A DNA stretch of 64,000 bases from UBA7672 sp047601145 (GTDB lineage Bacteria; Pseudomonadota; Alphaproteobacteria; Caulobacterales; Hyphomonadaceae), in assembly GCA_047601145.1 (NCBI GenBank), contig JASGJW010000002.1, positions 372,001 through 436,000 of the forward strand. Reading direction: 5' to 3'. This document shows positions 1 through 9,353 of this stretch, piece after piece. The notes below the pieces were generated by a model that did not search any database, was not told where the DNA came from, and saw only the letters and a program-made list of their open reading frames with translations. Within the stretch, counting starts at the first letter, position 1. Every line of letters starts with the position of its first letter. The translations under genes were made by a program, and so were the position numbers.

Positions 1-55
1 ATCTTGATGGATCGCAGAAGGCGATCGCCTCGAAGGATGGAAGCGTGCGCGCAGG

Positions 56-2410
56 TTATCTGCCCTTGCGCTTCTTATTCTTGCCGTAGCTCGCCTTGCC
101 CTTGCCGGCTGGGCCCTTCTTCGTCGAATGACGGATGTTGGGCGGGCGGCCGCCGCCGTCGGTCGGGCGCTTGCGGGCAGGATTGCCGTCGCCGCGGTCG
201 CGGAAGTTGCGGGTTTCGCGTTCCGGCATCTTGAGGTCGCGTCGGCGCGCGCGCGGCGGGGACTGCATCGAGAAGAGCAGGCCACCGGTGAGCGGCGTCG
301 CCTCCATCAGTTTCACCTGCACGCTCATGCCGAGCTCGTAGCGCTGGCCGGAACGCTGCGCGACAAGCGCGGCGCTGGTCTCATCGTAGATCCAGTATTC
401 ATCCGACAGACGGGACGCCGGGATGAAGCCATCCGCGCCATTCTCGGCGAGGCGCACGAAGAGGCCGGAGCGCGTGACACCGGCAATGCGCGCATCGAAG
501 ATCGCGCCGACGCGATCCGCCATGTAGATGGCGAGGTAGCGATCGGTGGCTTCACGCTCTGCCGCCATGGAGCGGCGCTCGGTCATCGTGACGTGTTCGG
601 CCATCTCTTCGAGGCGAACGCGATCCTGGTCCGTCATGCCATCCGGGCCGAGGCCCAGCGCGCGGATGAGGGCGCGGTGGACGATGAGGTCGGAGTAGCG
701 GCGGATGGGCGAGGTGAAGTGTGCGTACTTCGCGAGGTTGAGGCCGAAGTGGCCGAGATTCTCGTTGGCGTAGCGGGCCTGGGCCTGCGTGCGCAGGACC
801 ATCTCGTTGACGAGAGGCTCGTTCTCCGAGCCCTTCACATCAGCCAGCAGCCTGTTGAAGCGCGCGCCGGTGATCTTCTCGCCACGCGTCCATTTGAGGC
901 CGATGGTCGGCAGGAAGTTGGAGAGGGCGTTGACCTTCTCCTCGCTCGGCTCCTCGTGGACGCGATAGATGAGCGGCGCGCGCTTGTCTTCCAGCGTCTC
1001 GGCGGCGCAGACGTTGGCCTGGATCATGAACTCTTCGATCAGGCGGTGAGCGTCGAAACGCTCACGCAGGCTGATGGAGGCAATCTTGCCTTCTTCGCTG
1101 ATGCGCACGCGGCGCTCAGGAAGATCGAGGTCGAGCGGGTGGCGGTTCTTGCGCGCCTTGTCCACGCAGAAGTAGCTGTCCCACAGCGGTTTCAGCACGC
1201 TTTCGAGAAGCGGTTGGGTCTTGTCGTCCGGGCGTCCGTCGATGGCGTCCTGCGCCTGGCGATAGGACAGTTTCGCGGCGGAGCGCATCTTGCCGCGAAT
1301 GAAGCGGTGTTTGGTCTTCGCGCCTGAGCTGTTGAAGAACATTTCGACGGCGAAGGTTTCGCGCAGCTCGCCTTCCCGGAGCGAACAGAGATCGGCCGAG
1401 AGGTGTTCCGGTAGCATCGGGGAGACGCGGTCGGGGAAGTAGGTGGAGTTGCCGCGGCGATAGGCTTCGCGGTCCAGCGCCGTGCCGACGCGAACGTAGG
1501 CCGAAACGTCGGCGATAGCGACGATGACGCGGAAGCCGCCATGTCCATCAGGTTCGGCATAGACGGCATCGTCATGGTCACGCGCGTCTTCCGGGTCGAT
1601 GGTGATGAGCGGGATGCGGGTGAGGTCCTCGCGTGGGGCCGGGGCGGGCTTCGCGTTGTTGGCTTCCTCGATCACGGCTTCCGGGAATTCATCCGGCACG
1701 CCATGGGTGTGCATGGCGATGATGGACGCAGCGCGCGGGTCGTCGAGGCGGCCGATGACTTCGACAATGCTGGCGCGGCGCGGGCCGTAGCCACGCGCCG
1801 GGCGCGCATTGATGCGCACGAGGTCGCCGTCGCGTGCATCGCGGGCGTCGGACTTCTCGATGATGAAGTCGCCTTTCTCCTTGCGAGAGGTCGGCTCCAC
1901 CGTGCCGCCATAGCGGTTGGCGCGGTAAACCCCGATCAGTGAGGTTTCGGGCGCGGCGTCGATCTTCTTGATCGCACGGGCGCGCCAAGTGCCATCGCGA
2001 CCTTTCTCGATGCGGCAGAGGGCGCGCTCGCCGACGCCCACAGACAGCGTTGCGCCGCCCTTGCGGTGGCTTGCGCCGGAGGGGCCGGCATAGAAGATGT
2101 CCGGTCCGTAGGGGCCGTCTTTGCCCATGGCGCGGCCGATGAGTTCGCCCTCGCGATCGATACGTTCGAACTTCACGATGCCCGTGGGCGGGGGCTGTTC
2201 GGCCGGCTGGAAGGCGCGCTTGGCCGTGCGAACGAGGGCGCCTTCGGCTTCAAGCTCGTTCAGGATGCGGCGCAGCTCGGGCTTGTGCTCGGTTGCGACA
2301 TCAAGGCCGCGCGCGATGTCGCGCTTGGCGCCGTGGCTCGGGTTCTTCTCGAGATAGTCGAGGACCATCTCGCGTGTGGGTGGTCCGCTTGGTCGGGGCG
2401 CTCGGCTCAT
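56..2410 (-). CDS. rnr: Ribonuclease R, 3'-5' exoribonuclease
   Basis: A 784-residue RNase II/RNB-family enzyme that degrades structured RNA processively from the 3' end in the cytoplasm. An N-terminal winged-helix/cold-shock region (about 1-240) precedes the RNB catalytic domain, whose metal-binding aspartates sit in ITIDPEDARDHDDAVY near residue 270. A C-terminal S1 domain (around GVTRSGLFVRLAENGADGFI) is followed by a Lys/Arg/Gly-rich basic tail. Length fits the family. The ATG at 2410 overlaps the topA stop as ATGA (2407-2410), so the two are probably translationally coupled. The basic tail may help bind RNA or ribosomes (inference). Positions 1-55 downstream show no gene I can support. 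Confidence 0.96.
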   Translation of the reverse strand: MSRAPRPSGPPTREMVLDYLEKNPSHGAKRDIARGLDVATEHKPELRRILNELEAEGALVRTAKRAFQPAEQPPPTGIVKFERIDREGELIGRAMGKDGPYGPDIFYAGPSGASHRKGGATLSVGVGERALCRIEKGRDGTWRARAIKKIDAAPETSLIGVYRANRYGGTVEPTSRKEKGDFIIEKSDARDARDGDLVRINARPARGYGPRRASIVEVIGRLDDPRAASIIAMHTHGVPDEFPEAVIEEANNAKPAPAPREDLTRIPLITIDPEDARDHDDAVYAEPDGHGGFRVIVAIADVSAYVRVGTALDREAYRRGNSTYFPDRVSPMLPEHLSADLCSLREGELRETFAVEMFFNSSGAKTKHRFIRGKMRSAAKLSYRQAQDAIDGRPDDKTQPLLESVLKPLWDSYFCVDKARKNRHPLDLDLPERRVRISEEGKIASISLRERFDAHRLIEEFMIQANVCAAETLEDKRAPLIYRVHEEPSEEKVNALSNFLPTIGLKWTRGEKITGARFNRLLADVKGSENEPLVNEMVLRTQAQARYANENLGHFGLNLAKYAHFTSPIRRYSDLIVHRALIRALGLGPDGMTDQDRVRLEEMAEHVTMTERRSMAAEREATDRYLAIYMADRVGAIFDARIAGVTRSGLFVRLAENGADGFIPASRLSDEYWIYDETSAALVAQRSGQRYELGMSVQVKLMEATPLTGGLLFSMQSPPRARRRDLKMPERETRNFRDRGDGNPARKRPTDGGGRPPNIRHSTKKGPAGKGKASYGKNKKRKGR

Positions 2411-5147
2411 GCCTCTGCTTTTGTCGCCTTCTTCGCGGTTTTGGTTTTTGCCGCGGCCTTCTTGGCGGCGGGCTTTTTGGTCGTCGTTGATTTCTTGTCT
2501 CCAGTGGTTTTGGCTGCGGCCGCCTTTTTCCCTTCCTTGGGCGCAGGCGCTTTGGCCGCCGTCTTGGCGGGGGCTTTCGCTGCCTTCTTGGCCGGGGCCT
2601 TGCCGCGTTTGCCCTTCATCTTGGTCGAGGGCGCCGCGGCTGCGCGGGCATCGACCAGCTCGATCGCCTGTTCCAGCGTGATCGAGGCGGGGTCGGCGCC
2701 GCGCGGGATGTTCGCGTTGATTGTCCCGTGCTTCAGATAGGGGCCGTAACGGCCGTTGAAAAGGTTGATGACTTCGCCATCGGGGTGTTTGCCCAGTTCC
2801 TTGAGCGGGGCGACGGCCTGGCGGCCGCGTCCGCCGCCCTTGCCGGCGCGCTTCTCGGCAATGAGCGTGACGGCACGGTTGATGCCGACATCGAACAGCT
2901 CGTTCACGTCAGGCAGACTGGCGTAGGTCGTGAGGTGCTTCACATAGGGGCCATAGCGGCCGAGATTGGCGATGATCATCTCGCCATCCTCGGGGTGCTT
3001 GCCCACATCGCGCGGGAGGGACAGGAGCTTGAGGCCCTGTTCGAGGTTGAGATCTGGCACCGACCATCCGTTCGGGATGGACGAGCGTTTCGGCTTTTCG
3101 CCCTTCTCGATCGGATCGGGCCCGAGCTGGACATAGGCGCCGAAGCGGCCGGACTTGAGATAGACGGGTTCACCCTCTGGGTTGTTGCCGAGCAGCTTGC
3201 CTTCCGGCGGGATGTCCGACTGCTTGTTCGGATCGCCGCCGAAGGGGCGGGTGAAGCGGCATTCGGGGTAGTTCGAGCAGCCGACGAACGCGCCGAACTT
3301 TCCGAGCTTCAGCGAGAGCTGGCCGGTGCCGCATGTCGGGCACTGACGAGGATCAAGCTGCTTGCCGTTGGCGTCCGTGCGCGGGGGAAGAGGTGGTGGC
3401 CGAGCACGTCGTTGATAGCGTCGATAACGTTCGAGACACGCAGTTCGGCCGTCGCGCCGATGGCGCCGGAGAATTCCTTCCAGAAGTCGCGAAGGAAATC
3501 CTTCCAGGGCAACTTGCCGTCGGAAACAAGGTCGAGTTTTTCTTCCAGTCCGGCGGTGAAATCGTATTCGACGTAACGCGCGAAGAACTTCTCGAGGAAG
3601 ATGGTGACAAGGCGTCCCTTGTCTTCCGGAGTGAAGCGCTTCTGTTCGAGTTTCACATACTCGCGGTCGATCAGCGTCGAGAGAATGGACGCGTAGGTTG
3701 ACGGGCGGCCAATGCCGAGTTCCTCGAGGCGCTTGACCAGCGAAGCTTCCGAAAAGCGCGGCGGCGGCTCGGTGAAGTGCTGTGTGTGCGTGGCTTCGAC
3801 GAGTTTGGGCGCGTCGCCCACTTTCAGCGACGGCAGGCGGCCGCCTTCCTCGTCGTCCTTTTCGTCCTGACCTTCCTGGTAGAGCGTCAGGAAGCCGTCG
3901 AATTTCACGACCTGGCCGGTGGCGCGCAGGACGGCTTTGCCGTCGCTGGACGGGATCTCGACCGTGGTGCGCTCAAGCGAAGCGGCTTCCATCTGCGAGG
4001 CGACGGCGCGTTTCCAGATGAGTTCGTAAAGCCGCGCCATGTCGGGTTCCATCGACACATCGCCCGGGCGGCGGTTGAAGTCGGTGGGGCGCACGGCCTC
4101 GTGGGCTTCCTGCGCGTTCTTGGCTTTCGACGTGTAGCGGCGCGGACCGTCTGGCACGTATTCATTGCCGTAATTGCGAGCGATGGCGCTACGCGCGGCG
4201 GCGTAGGCTTCCTCGGCCATCTGCACGCCGTCGGTACGCATGTAGGTGATGAGGCCGGTGTTCTCGCCGCCGATCGAGATGCCTTCATAGAGGCGTTGGG
4301 CGACCTGCATGGTGCGGCTGGCGGAGAAGCCGAGTTTGCGCGCGGCCTCCTGTTGCAACGTGGAGGTGGTGAAGGGCGGCGGCGGGTTGCGCTTGACGGG
4401 CTTGGCCTCGACCGAGGCGACACGATAGGCGCCGGCTTTCACGGCAGCGAGGGCGCGGGCGGCTGCTTCGGCGTTGGGCAGCGAAAATTTCTGCAGCTTC
4501 TGGCCATCGAGTTCGGTCAGGCGGGCTTCGAACTCGCTGCCGTTGACGGACAGCTTCGTCTGCACCTGCCAGTATTCCTGCGTGATGAAGCGCTCGATCT
4601 CGATCTCGCGGTCGACAATGATGCGCAGCGCCACGGACTGCACGCGGCCGGCCGAGCGCGAGCCCGGCAGCTTGCGCCAGAGAACCGGCGAGAGCGAGAA
4701 GCCGACGAGATAGTCGAGCGCACGGCGGGCGAGGTAGGCATCGACCAACTGCTGATCAATCTCGCGCGGATGTTCGATCGCTTCGGTGACGGCCTTCTTG
4801 GTGATTGCGTTGAAAGTGACTCGCTGGATGGTCTTGCCCTTTAGGACCTTCCGGTTGTTGAGGGCTTCGAGCACGTGCCACGAGATCGCTTCACCCTCGC
4901 GATCAGGGTCGGTAGCGAGGATCAGGCCGTCGGCGTTCTTCACCGCGTCGGCGATTTCCTTGACGTGTTTGACGGACTTTCCGTCGATGTCCCAGGTCAT
5001 CGCGAAGTCCTCGTCGGGCTTCACGGAACCGTCCTTCGAGGGCAGGTCGCGGATGTGCCCGTAGGACGCCATCACCTTGTACCCGGGGCCCAGGTACTTG
5101 TTGATGGATTTGACCTTACCGGGTGACTCTACGACGACGACCTGCAT
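2407..5147 (-). pseudogene. topA: DNA topoisomerase I, interrupted by an apparent -1 frameshift
   Basis: Type IA topoisomerase that relaxes negative supercoils. The 5' frame (5147 to about 3385) carries the Toprim domain with ATDPDREGE acidic residues at 80-84 and the active-site tyrosine in GLITYMRTDG (Tyr292). At 3383-3387 a run of five G (C on the coding strand) shifts the frame. Six would restore LFPPRTDANGK, followed by a zinc finger (CPTC...CSNYPEC) and three further C-terminal repeats down to 2407. Restored length is about 913 residues, normal for alphaproteobacteria, ending in a Lys/Ala-rich tail of about 70 residues. AGGA lies just before ATG 5147. TopA is normally essential, so a sequencing or assembly error is the likeliest cause; a real mutation would remove the zinc finger and tail but keep the catalytic core. 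Confidence 0.9.
3383..3387 (-). other. Homopolymer at the topA frame break
   Basis: Five consecutive G on the plus strand. Upstream and downstream topA reading frames both stay open and conserved on either side, and differ by exactly one base, which one additional G would supply. This is the point where the upstream frame runs into non-TopA residues (RARTPTASS...) before a stop at 3309. Confidence 0.85.
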
Positions 5148-5245
5148 TTTTCCTCGTGTTTTCAGGGCTATTGGGGGGAGGATGCGGCGGGAAGTTGGGG
5201 GGCGCCGTCCGGAATGTCAATTCGCGGGAATGTGTCGTCCCACCC

Positions 5246-5262
5246 CTCCCCCGTAGGGGGAG
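5246..5262. repeat. REP-like palindrome beside the dprA scar
   Basis: Perfect 7-bp inverted repeat CTCCCCC-GTA-GGGGGAG followed on the plus strand by AATATTTT. Only one copy is visible in the window. It lies in the 134 bp between topA and the dprA remnant. It could be an intergenic palindromic repeat, or a plus-strand terminator with no plus-strand gene to end. The rest of 5148-5281 shows no gene. Confidence 0.45.
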
Positions 5263-5281
5263 AATATTTTCATCCGGTGAA

Positions 5282-5485
5282 TTAGACGGCTCTGGAGGTG
5301 GTTCCCGCCACATCGGCCTGGGCCTTACCGGCGAGTTCCAGCTTGGACAGCCATGTCAGGTCTTCGCCGAACGGCAGCGGCCAAGCATAACGTTCGGGCA
5401 GATGGAAAAAGGTGATTGGGCCGATCCTGCCTATCCGCGAAAGCCTCAGTCGGTCTGCCCAGTCTCGCCCGGGGTAAGCAGGCAA
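5282..5485 (-). pseudogene. dprA: Remnant of DNA-processing protein DprA (N-terminus only)
   Basis: Directly after plsY and before topA, where many alphaproteobacteria carry dprA, the minus frame reads GRDWADRLRLSRIGRIGPIT then FFHLPERY. This matches the style of the DprA N-terminus (LRLxRxxxVGPxTFxxLLxRYG). A TTG at 5485 lies four bases past the plsY stop. Similarity ends near 5387, after about 33 residues, and the frame continues with unrelated residues to a stop at 5282. The Rossmann-fold ssDNA/RecA-loading domain (about 250 residues) is absent. I infer a deletion that removed most of dprA. Recognition rests on a short segment plus synteny, so homology is likely but unproven. Confidence 0.6.
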
Positions 5486-5489
5486 GGTT

Positions 5490-6185
5490 TTATGCAGGCG
5501 GACCTGGTGATGCGGCGGCTTCAGCATCCGCCTTCTTCTTCGAGCCGATCTTTGGCTCTGTGCCATTGAGCAGGCGCTGGATGTTGGCGCGATGGCGCCA
5601 GTAGATCAGGATGGCGAGAACGCCGAAGACGATCCAGTCATCGCCGAGCGGGTTGAGCCACCATGCGAAGACTGGAACGATGAGCGTTGCAACCAGTGCG
5701 GCGAAGGACGACATGCGCAAGACCGCCGCCGTGAGCAGCCAGACGACGCCGAAGACGAGTCCCGCCTGCCACATCGCGGCAAACAGGAGGCCGACATAGG
5801 TGGCGACGCCCTTGCCGCCCTTGAAGCCCAGCCAGACCGGATAGCAGTGGCCCACGAAAGCAGCCGCGCCAGCGATCAGGCCGAAGCTGTGATAGTATCC
5901 GGTTGGTTGGCTGCTGTCGTAGAAGAACCACATGCCCCAGATGCAGAAGAAGAAGGCAAGGCCCGCCTTGCCCGCATCGAGCAGTAGCGTGGCAAGCGCG
6001 AGGTCCTTGCGGCCCGTGCGCAGCACGTTGGTCGCGCCGATATTGCCCGAGCCGATGGCGCGGATGTCGCCGAGGCCAGCAAGCTTCGTGATCACGAGGC
6101 CGAACGGGATCGAGCCGAGCAGATAGCCCAGCACGATCGGCGGACCGCACAGGACGATGAAAACGCCAATGTGTGAGAAGTCCAT
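5490..6185 (-). CDS. plsY: Glycerol-3-phosphate acyltransferase (acyl-phosphate dependent)
   Basis: Inner-membrane enzyme transferring an acyl group from acyl-phosphate to sn-glycerol 3-phosphate, the first step of phospholipid synthesis. The conserved PlsY motifs are visible: GSIPFGLVITK, GSGNIGATNVLRT and GFKGGKGVAT, with five or more hydrophobic segments. The ATG at 6185 (MDFSHIG) is preferred over the one at 6230 because it has GGGGGCG upstream and places the first membrane helix near residue 10. Length is then 231 residues. A Lys/Ala-rich tail follows the last helix. It lies 16 bp after pyrC in the pyrB-pyrC-plsY operon. Confidence 0.94.
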   Translation of the reverse strand: MDFSHIGVFIVLCGPPIVLGYLLGSIPFGLVITKLAGLGDIRAIGSGNIGATNVLRTGRKDLALATLLLDAGKAGLAFFFCIWGMWFFYDSSQPTGYYHSFGLIAGAAAFVGHCYPVWLGFKGGKGVATYVGLLFAAMWQAGLVFGVVWLLTAAVLRMSSFAALVATLIVPVFAWWLNPLGDDWIVFGVLAILIYWRHRANIQRLLNGTEPKIGSKKKADAEAAASPGPPA

Positions 6186-6201
6186 CTGTGCGCCCCCAGG
6201 T

Positions 6202-7488
6202 TCAGCCGCGCTCGAACACGGTCGCGCCATTGACCCATGTGCGCAAGACCCTGCCTTCGAGCTTGCGGCCGTCGAAGGGCGAGTTCTTGGAGCGGGACGA
6301 GAGGTCGTCGCGGTCGCAAGCCCAGGGAGCAGCGGGATCGAAGAGGACGAGGTCGGCGGGCGCGCCCTTGGCGAGGCGGCCTTGCGGCAGGCCGAGCAGG
6401 TCTGCGGGGCCCGAGGTAACGGGCTTCAGGGCGGCGAGCAGCGGGATGTCCTCGCGCACGGCGATCGAGAGAAGGCAGGGCAACAGTGTTTCGAGGCCAA
6501 CGGCGCCGTAAGCGGCTTCACCGATGGGCAGGCGCTTGTCTTCGGTCGGCTGCGGATCGTGGGCGGAGACGACGGCGTCGATGTCGCCGCGCTTGAGAGC
6601 TTCGATCAGGGCCATGCGATCTTCTTCCTTACGGAAGGGCGGCTGGACCTTGCAGTAAGTGAGGTAGTCGCCGACATCGAGCTCGTTGAAGAACAGCGAG
6701 TAGGCGGCGACCGAACATCCGACTTTCACGCCGTTGTTGCGCGCACGCACTACGGCGCCGAGTGAGCGTTCGGTCGAGATGCAGTCGGCGAGCAGGCGGA
6801 CGCCGGTGGTTTCCGCCAGCATCAGGTCGCGGGCGAGGGCGATCCATTCGGCTTCTGGCGGTGTTCCGCGCAGGCCGAGGCGCGCTGCGAAGGCGCCTGC
6901 GTTCATCACGGTGTTCTTGGAGAGCGCGGGCGTATCTGGGCGCGAAGCGACCAGCACATCGAAGCTGGCGGCGTAGCTCATCGCGCGGCGAAGGACGCCG
7001 GCGTCTTCCACCGGCTTGTCGCCATTGGTGAAGAACGCAGCGCCGGCCTGCTTGATGAGACCGATCTCGGCCATCTTCGCGCCGTCGAGGCCGATGGTAA
7101 GGCCCCCTGTTGGCAGGACTTTCACCTTGGCGACGCCTTCGGCGCGGCGCTGGATGAAGTCGACGAGGGCGACGCTGTCGATCACCGGGTCGGTGTCGGG
7201 CATGACGGCGAAGGTAGTGACGCCGCCTGCGGCAGCCGCATCGCTGGCGGTTTCCAGCGTCTCCTTATTCTCTGCGCCGGGTTCGCCTGTCTTGACGCGA
7301 AGGTCGATGAGGCCGGGGGCAAGCGCCTTGCCCTTGGCGTCGATCTTCACGTCGGCGGTGGTTGTCTTCGAGACGCCTGCCCCGATATCGGCAATGACGC
7401 CGTTCTCGATGTAGATGCCGCCTTTGTCGTCGAGGCCCGAGGCAGGGTCGAGCAGGCGGGCGTTATAGATTGCTGTGCGGCCGGTCAT
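6202..7488 (-). CDS. pyrC: Dihydroorotase-like protein, probably non-catalytic (PyrC'/PyrX type)
   Basis: A 428-residue amidohydrolase-fold protein aligned with bacterial dihydroorotase. The usual zinc motif DxHxHxREPG reads DLRVKTGEPG at 62-71, so both histidines are Arg64 and Lys66. The HVST motif reads DCISTERS and the DHAPH motif reads AHDPQPTED. With several ligands missing it is unlikely to hydrolyse dihydroorotate alone. Established precedent: inactive PyrC' partners stabilise or regulate aspartate transcarbamoylase in Pseudomonas-type PyrB-PyrC' complexes. The start overlaps the pyrB stop as ATGA (7485-7488), consistent with a stoichiometric PyrB partner. A catalytic dihydroorotase should exist elsewhere in the genome. 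Confidence 0.88.
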   Translation of the reverse strand: MTGRTAIYNARLLDPASGLDDKGGIYIENGVIADIGAGVSKTTTADVKIDAKGKALAPGLIDLRVKTGEPGAENKETLETASDAAAAGGVTTFAVMPDTDPVIDSVALVDFIQRRAEGVAKVKVLPTGGLTIGLDGAKMAEIGLIKQAGAAFFTNGDKPVEDAGVLRRAMSYAASFDVLVASRPDTPALSKNTVMNAGAFAARLGLRGTPPEAEWIALARDLMLAETTGVRLLADCISTERSLGAVVRARNNGVKVGCSVAAYSLFFNELDVGDYLTYCKVQPPFRKEEDRMALIEALKRGDIDAVVSAHDPQPTEDKRLPIGEAAYGAVGLETLLPCLLSIAVREDIPLLAALKPVTSGPADLLGLPQGRLAKGAPADLVLFDPAAPWACDRDDLSSRSKNSPFDGRKLEGRVLRTWVNGATVFERG

Positions 7489-8435
7489 TTTTGGGCTCCG
7501 GCGTGCACGTTCCTGGACAGCGTCTCGAGCACCGCCATGCGGACGGCGACGCCCATCTCGACCTGTTCGGTAATCAACGAGCGCGTCTTGTGATCGGCGA
7601 TGCCGCTTTCGATCTCGACGCCCCGGTTCATCGGGCCGGGATGCATGACGAAGGCGTCGGGCTTGGCGTGGCTCAGCTTGTCCTCGTCGAGGCCCCAGAA
7701 GTGGAAGAACTCGCGAGCGGAGGGCAAGTAGGCGCCGTCCATCCGTTCCTGCTGTAGACGGAGCATCATGACGACGTCGCAGTCTTTCAGGCCTGCGCGC
7801 ATGTCGGTGAAGATCTTCGCGCCCCAGTCGGCGGCGCCAGGCGGCGTCAGTGTGCGCGGGGCGATGAGCCGGACTTCGGCGCCAAGGATGTTGAGGCAGG
7901 CGACGTTCGAGCGAGCGACCCGGCTGTGCAGGATGTCGCCGCAGATCGCAATCTTGAGACCGCCAATGTCGCCGACACGTCGGCGGATGGTGAGGGCATC
8001 GAGCAGCGCCTGCGTCGGATGCTCATGCGTGCCGTCGCCGGCGTTGATGACAGCGCAGTCGACCTTGCGCGAGAGCAGCTTAACGGCGCCGGACGAACCA
8101 TGGCGGATGACCAGCAGGTCGGGGCGCATGGCGTTGAGCGTCATGGCGGTGTCGATCAGCGTCTCGCCCTTTTTCACGGAAGAGGTGGCGATCGGCATCG
8201 TCACCACATCGGCGCCAAGGCGGCGGCCTGCGATCTCGAATGAGCCTTGCGTGCGGGTTGAGTTCTCGAAGAACAGGTTCACCAGCGTCTGGCCCGCAAG
8301 GACGTTGGCGTGCTTGACGCGCGTCCGGTTGAGCTCGACGTATCGGTTACCCAGCTCCAGCAATGTCTCGATGTCGAGCCGGTTCAGGCCCTCGATACCC
8401 AGAAGGTGTCGATGGGGAAAGGCGTAGTCCGCCAT
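7485..8435 (-). CDS. pyrB: Aspartate carbamoyltransferase catalytic subunit
   Basis: Catalyses carbamoyl phosphate + aspartate to N-carbamoylaspartate in pyrimidine synthesis. The carbamoyl-phosphate loop FFENSTRTQGSFE (around residues 55-67), HPTQALLDALT and the C-terminal VMHPGPMNRGVEI are all present. At 316 residues it has normal length. It is first in the operon with pyrC and plsY. Only GGGAC about 8 bases upstream serves as a weak ribosome binding site. No regulatory-chain gene (pyrI) is seen, in line with the PyrB-PyrC' class of enzyme. Confidence 0.96.
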   Translation of the reverse strand: MADYAFPHRHLLGIEGLNRLDIETLLELGNRYVELNRTRVKHANVLAGQTLVNLFFENSTRTQGSFEIAGRRLGADVVTMPIATSSVKKGETLIDTAMTLNAMRPDLLVIRHGSSGAVKLLSRKVDCAVINAGDGTHEHPTQALLDALTIRRRVGDIGGLKIAICGDILHSRVARSNVACLNILGAEVRLIAPRTLTPPGAADWGAKIFTDMRAGLKDCDVVMMLRLQQERMDGAYLPSAREFFHFWGLDEDKLSHAKPDAFVMHPGPMNRGVEIESGIADHKTRSLITEQVEMGVAVRMAVLETLSRNVHAGAQK

Positions 8436-8577
8436 GCAAATGTCCCGCGATTTGGGGGGTGATAGCGAGGGAGTCGTGGGCAGGCAAGCTGCGCTGTCGC
8501 GACATTTCCGGATTTGCTTAAACGCCCCTTAATTTGGGTCCGATAGCTTGGGCTCCGAGGGGTTGGGAGACTGAGCC

Positions 8578-9339
8578 ATGGCATTCGGCAAGAAGCCGTC
8601 GCCGCCGAAACCCGCTGCCGCATCGATCATGTCGGAGCAGAACCTGCAGGCGCTGGAGGCATTGGAGCTTCCCAAGCGGCCCCAGGCGGCTCCGCAAACC
8701 ATAGCGCAGCGGATCATGCCCGAAGAGCTGTTCGATCCTGCGACAAAGGGCGGCCGCCTGATGGCGGCGATGGGGCTTTCGCCGGATGACGAGTCCAGCG
8801 TCGTCAAGACGGACGCCGCGTTGGGCGAGAAGATGGAAGACGACCGGCAGAGGATGCTGGCCTTCATCAGCCAGCTGAACGGCAATCTTCCCGATGGCGT
8901 CAACGTCGCGCCGTATCTGATGATTCCCGAAGAGTGCTGGTTGGGGCCGTGCCGCGATTTTCTCCTGTGCTACCTCCAGATGACGCCCTATGGCGGATGG
9001 AACATGCTGCCGCTGCCACGTGATCATCAGAGTTCGGATGGCCTCAATATCCGCATGCATCCGGGTCAGCAGCCCAAGAGCCTGGTGACGAACGTCGAGG
9101 CGCTGATCATGAGCATGGCTCGCGAAGTCGAGGCAGCCAGCGACACCTTGCGCAAACAGATGGAAACGCGCGGCAAGCCGGACCGGGACGCCATGGCGGG
9201 GATCGCCGACGCCGCCCGCAACAAGGTGCGCGCGATGGGCTGGATGATCACGGCCAGGGTGCTCGGCGTAAACACGCTGCGGCGGCCTCGCGAACTCTTC
9301 TACAATGAAAACCACGACGGGATGCTGGGGACGGCCTGA
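8578..9339 (+). CDS. Hypothetical protein, 253 residues
   Basis: I do not recognise the family. It is a soluble-looking protein without signal peptide or membrane segment. A basic/proline-rich start (KKPSPPKP) is followed by a mixed alpha region. The centre holds a Trp/Cys-rich patch (EECWLGPCRDFLLCYLQMTPYGGW, in two pieces), and the C-terminal third looks helical (VEALIMSMAREVEAASDTL, RNKVRAMGWMI). GGGAG lies 10 bases before ATG 8578. It is divergent from pyrB (142 bp between starts) and convergent with ruvX (14 bp). Codon pattern resembles its neighbours, so it is probably a real lineage gene. Confidence 0.75.
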   Translation: MAFGKKPSPPKPAAASIMSEQNLQALEALELPKRPQAAPQTIAQRIMPEELFDPATKGGRLMAAMGLSPDDESSVVKTDAALGEKMEDDRQRMLAFISQLNGNLPDGVNVAPYLMIPEECWLGPCRDFLLCYLQMTPYGGWNMLPLPRDHQSSDGLNIRMHPGQQPKSLVTNVEALIMSMAREVEAASDTLRKQMETRGKPDRDAMAGIADAARNKVRAMGWMITARVLGVNTLRRPRELFYNENHDGMLGTA

Positions 9340-9353
9340 GTCAGCGATCCCGG

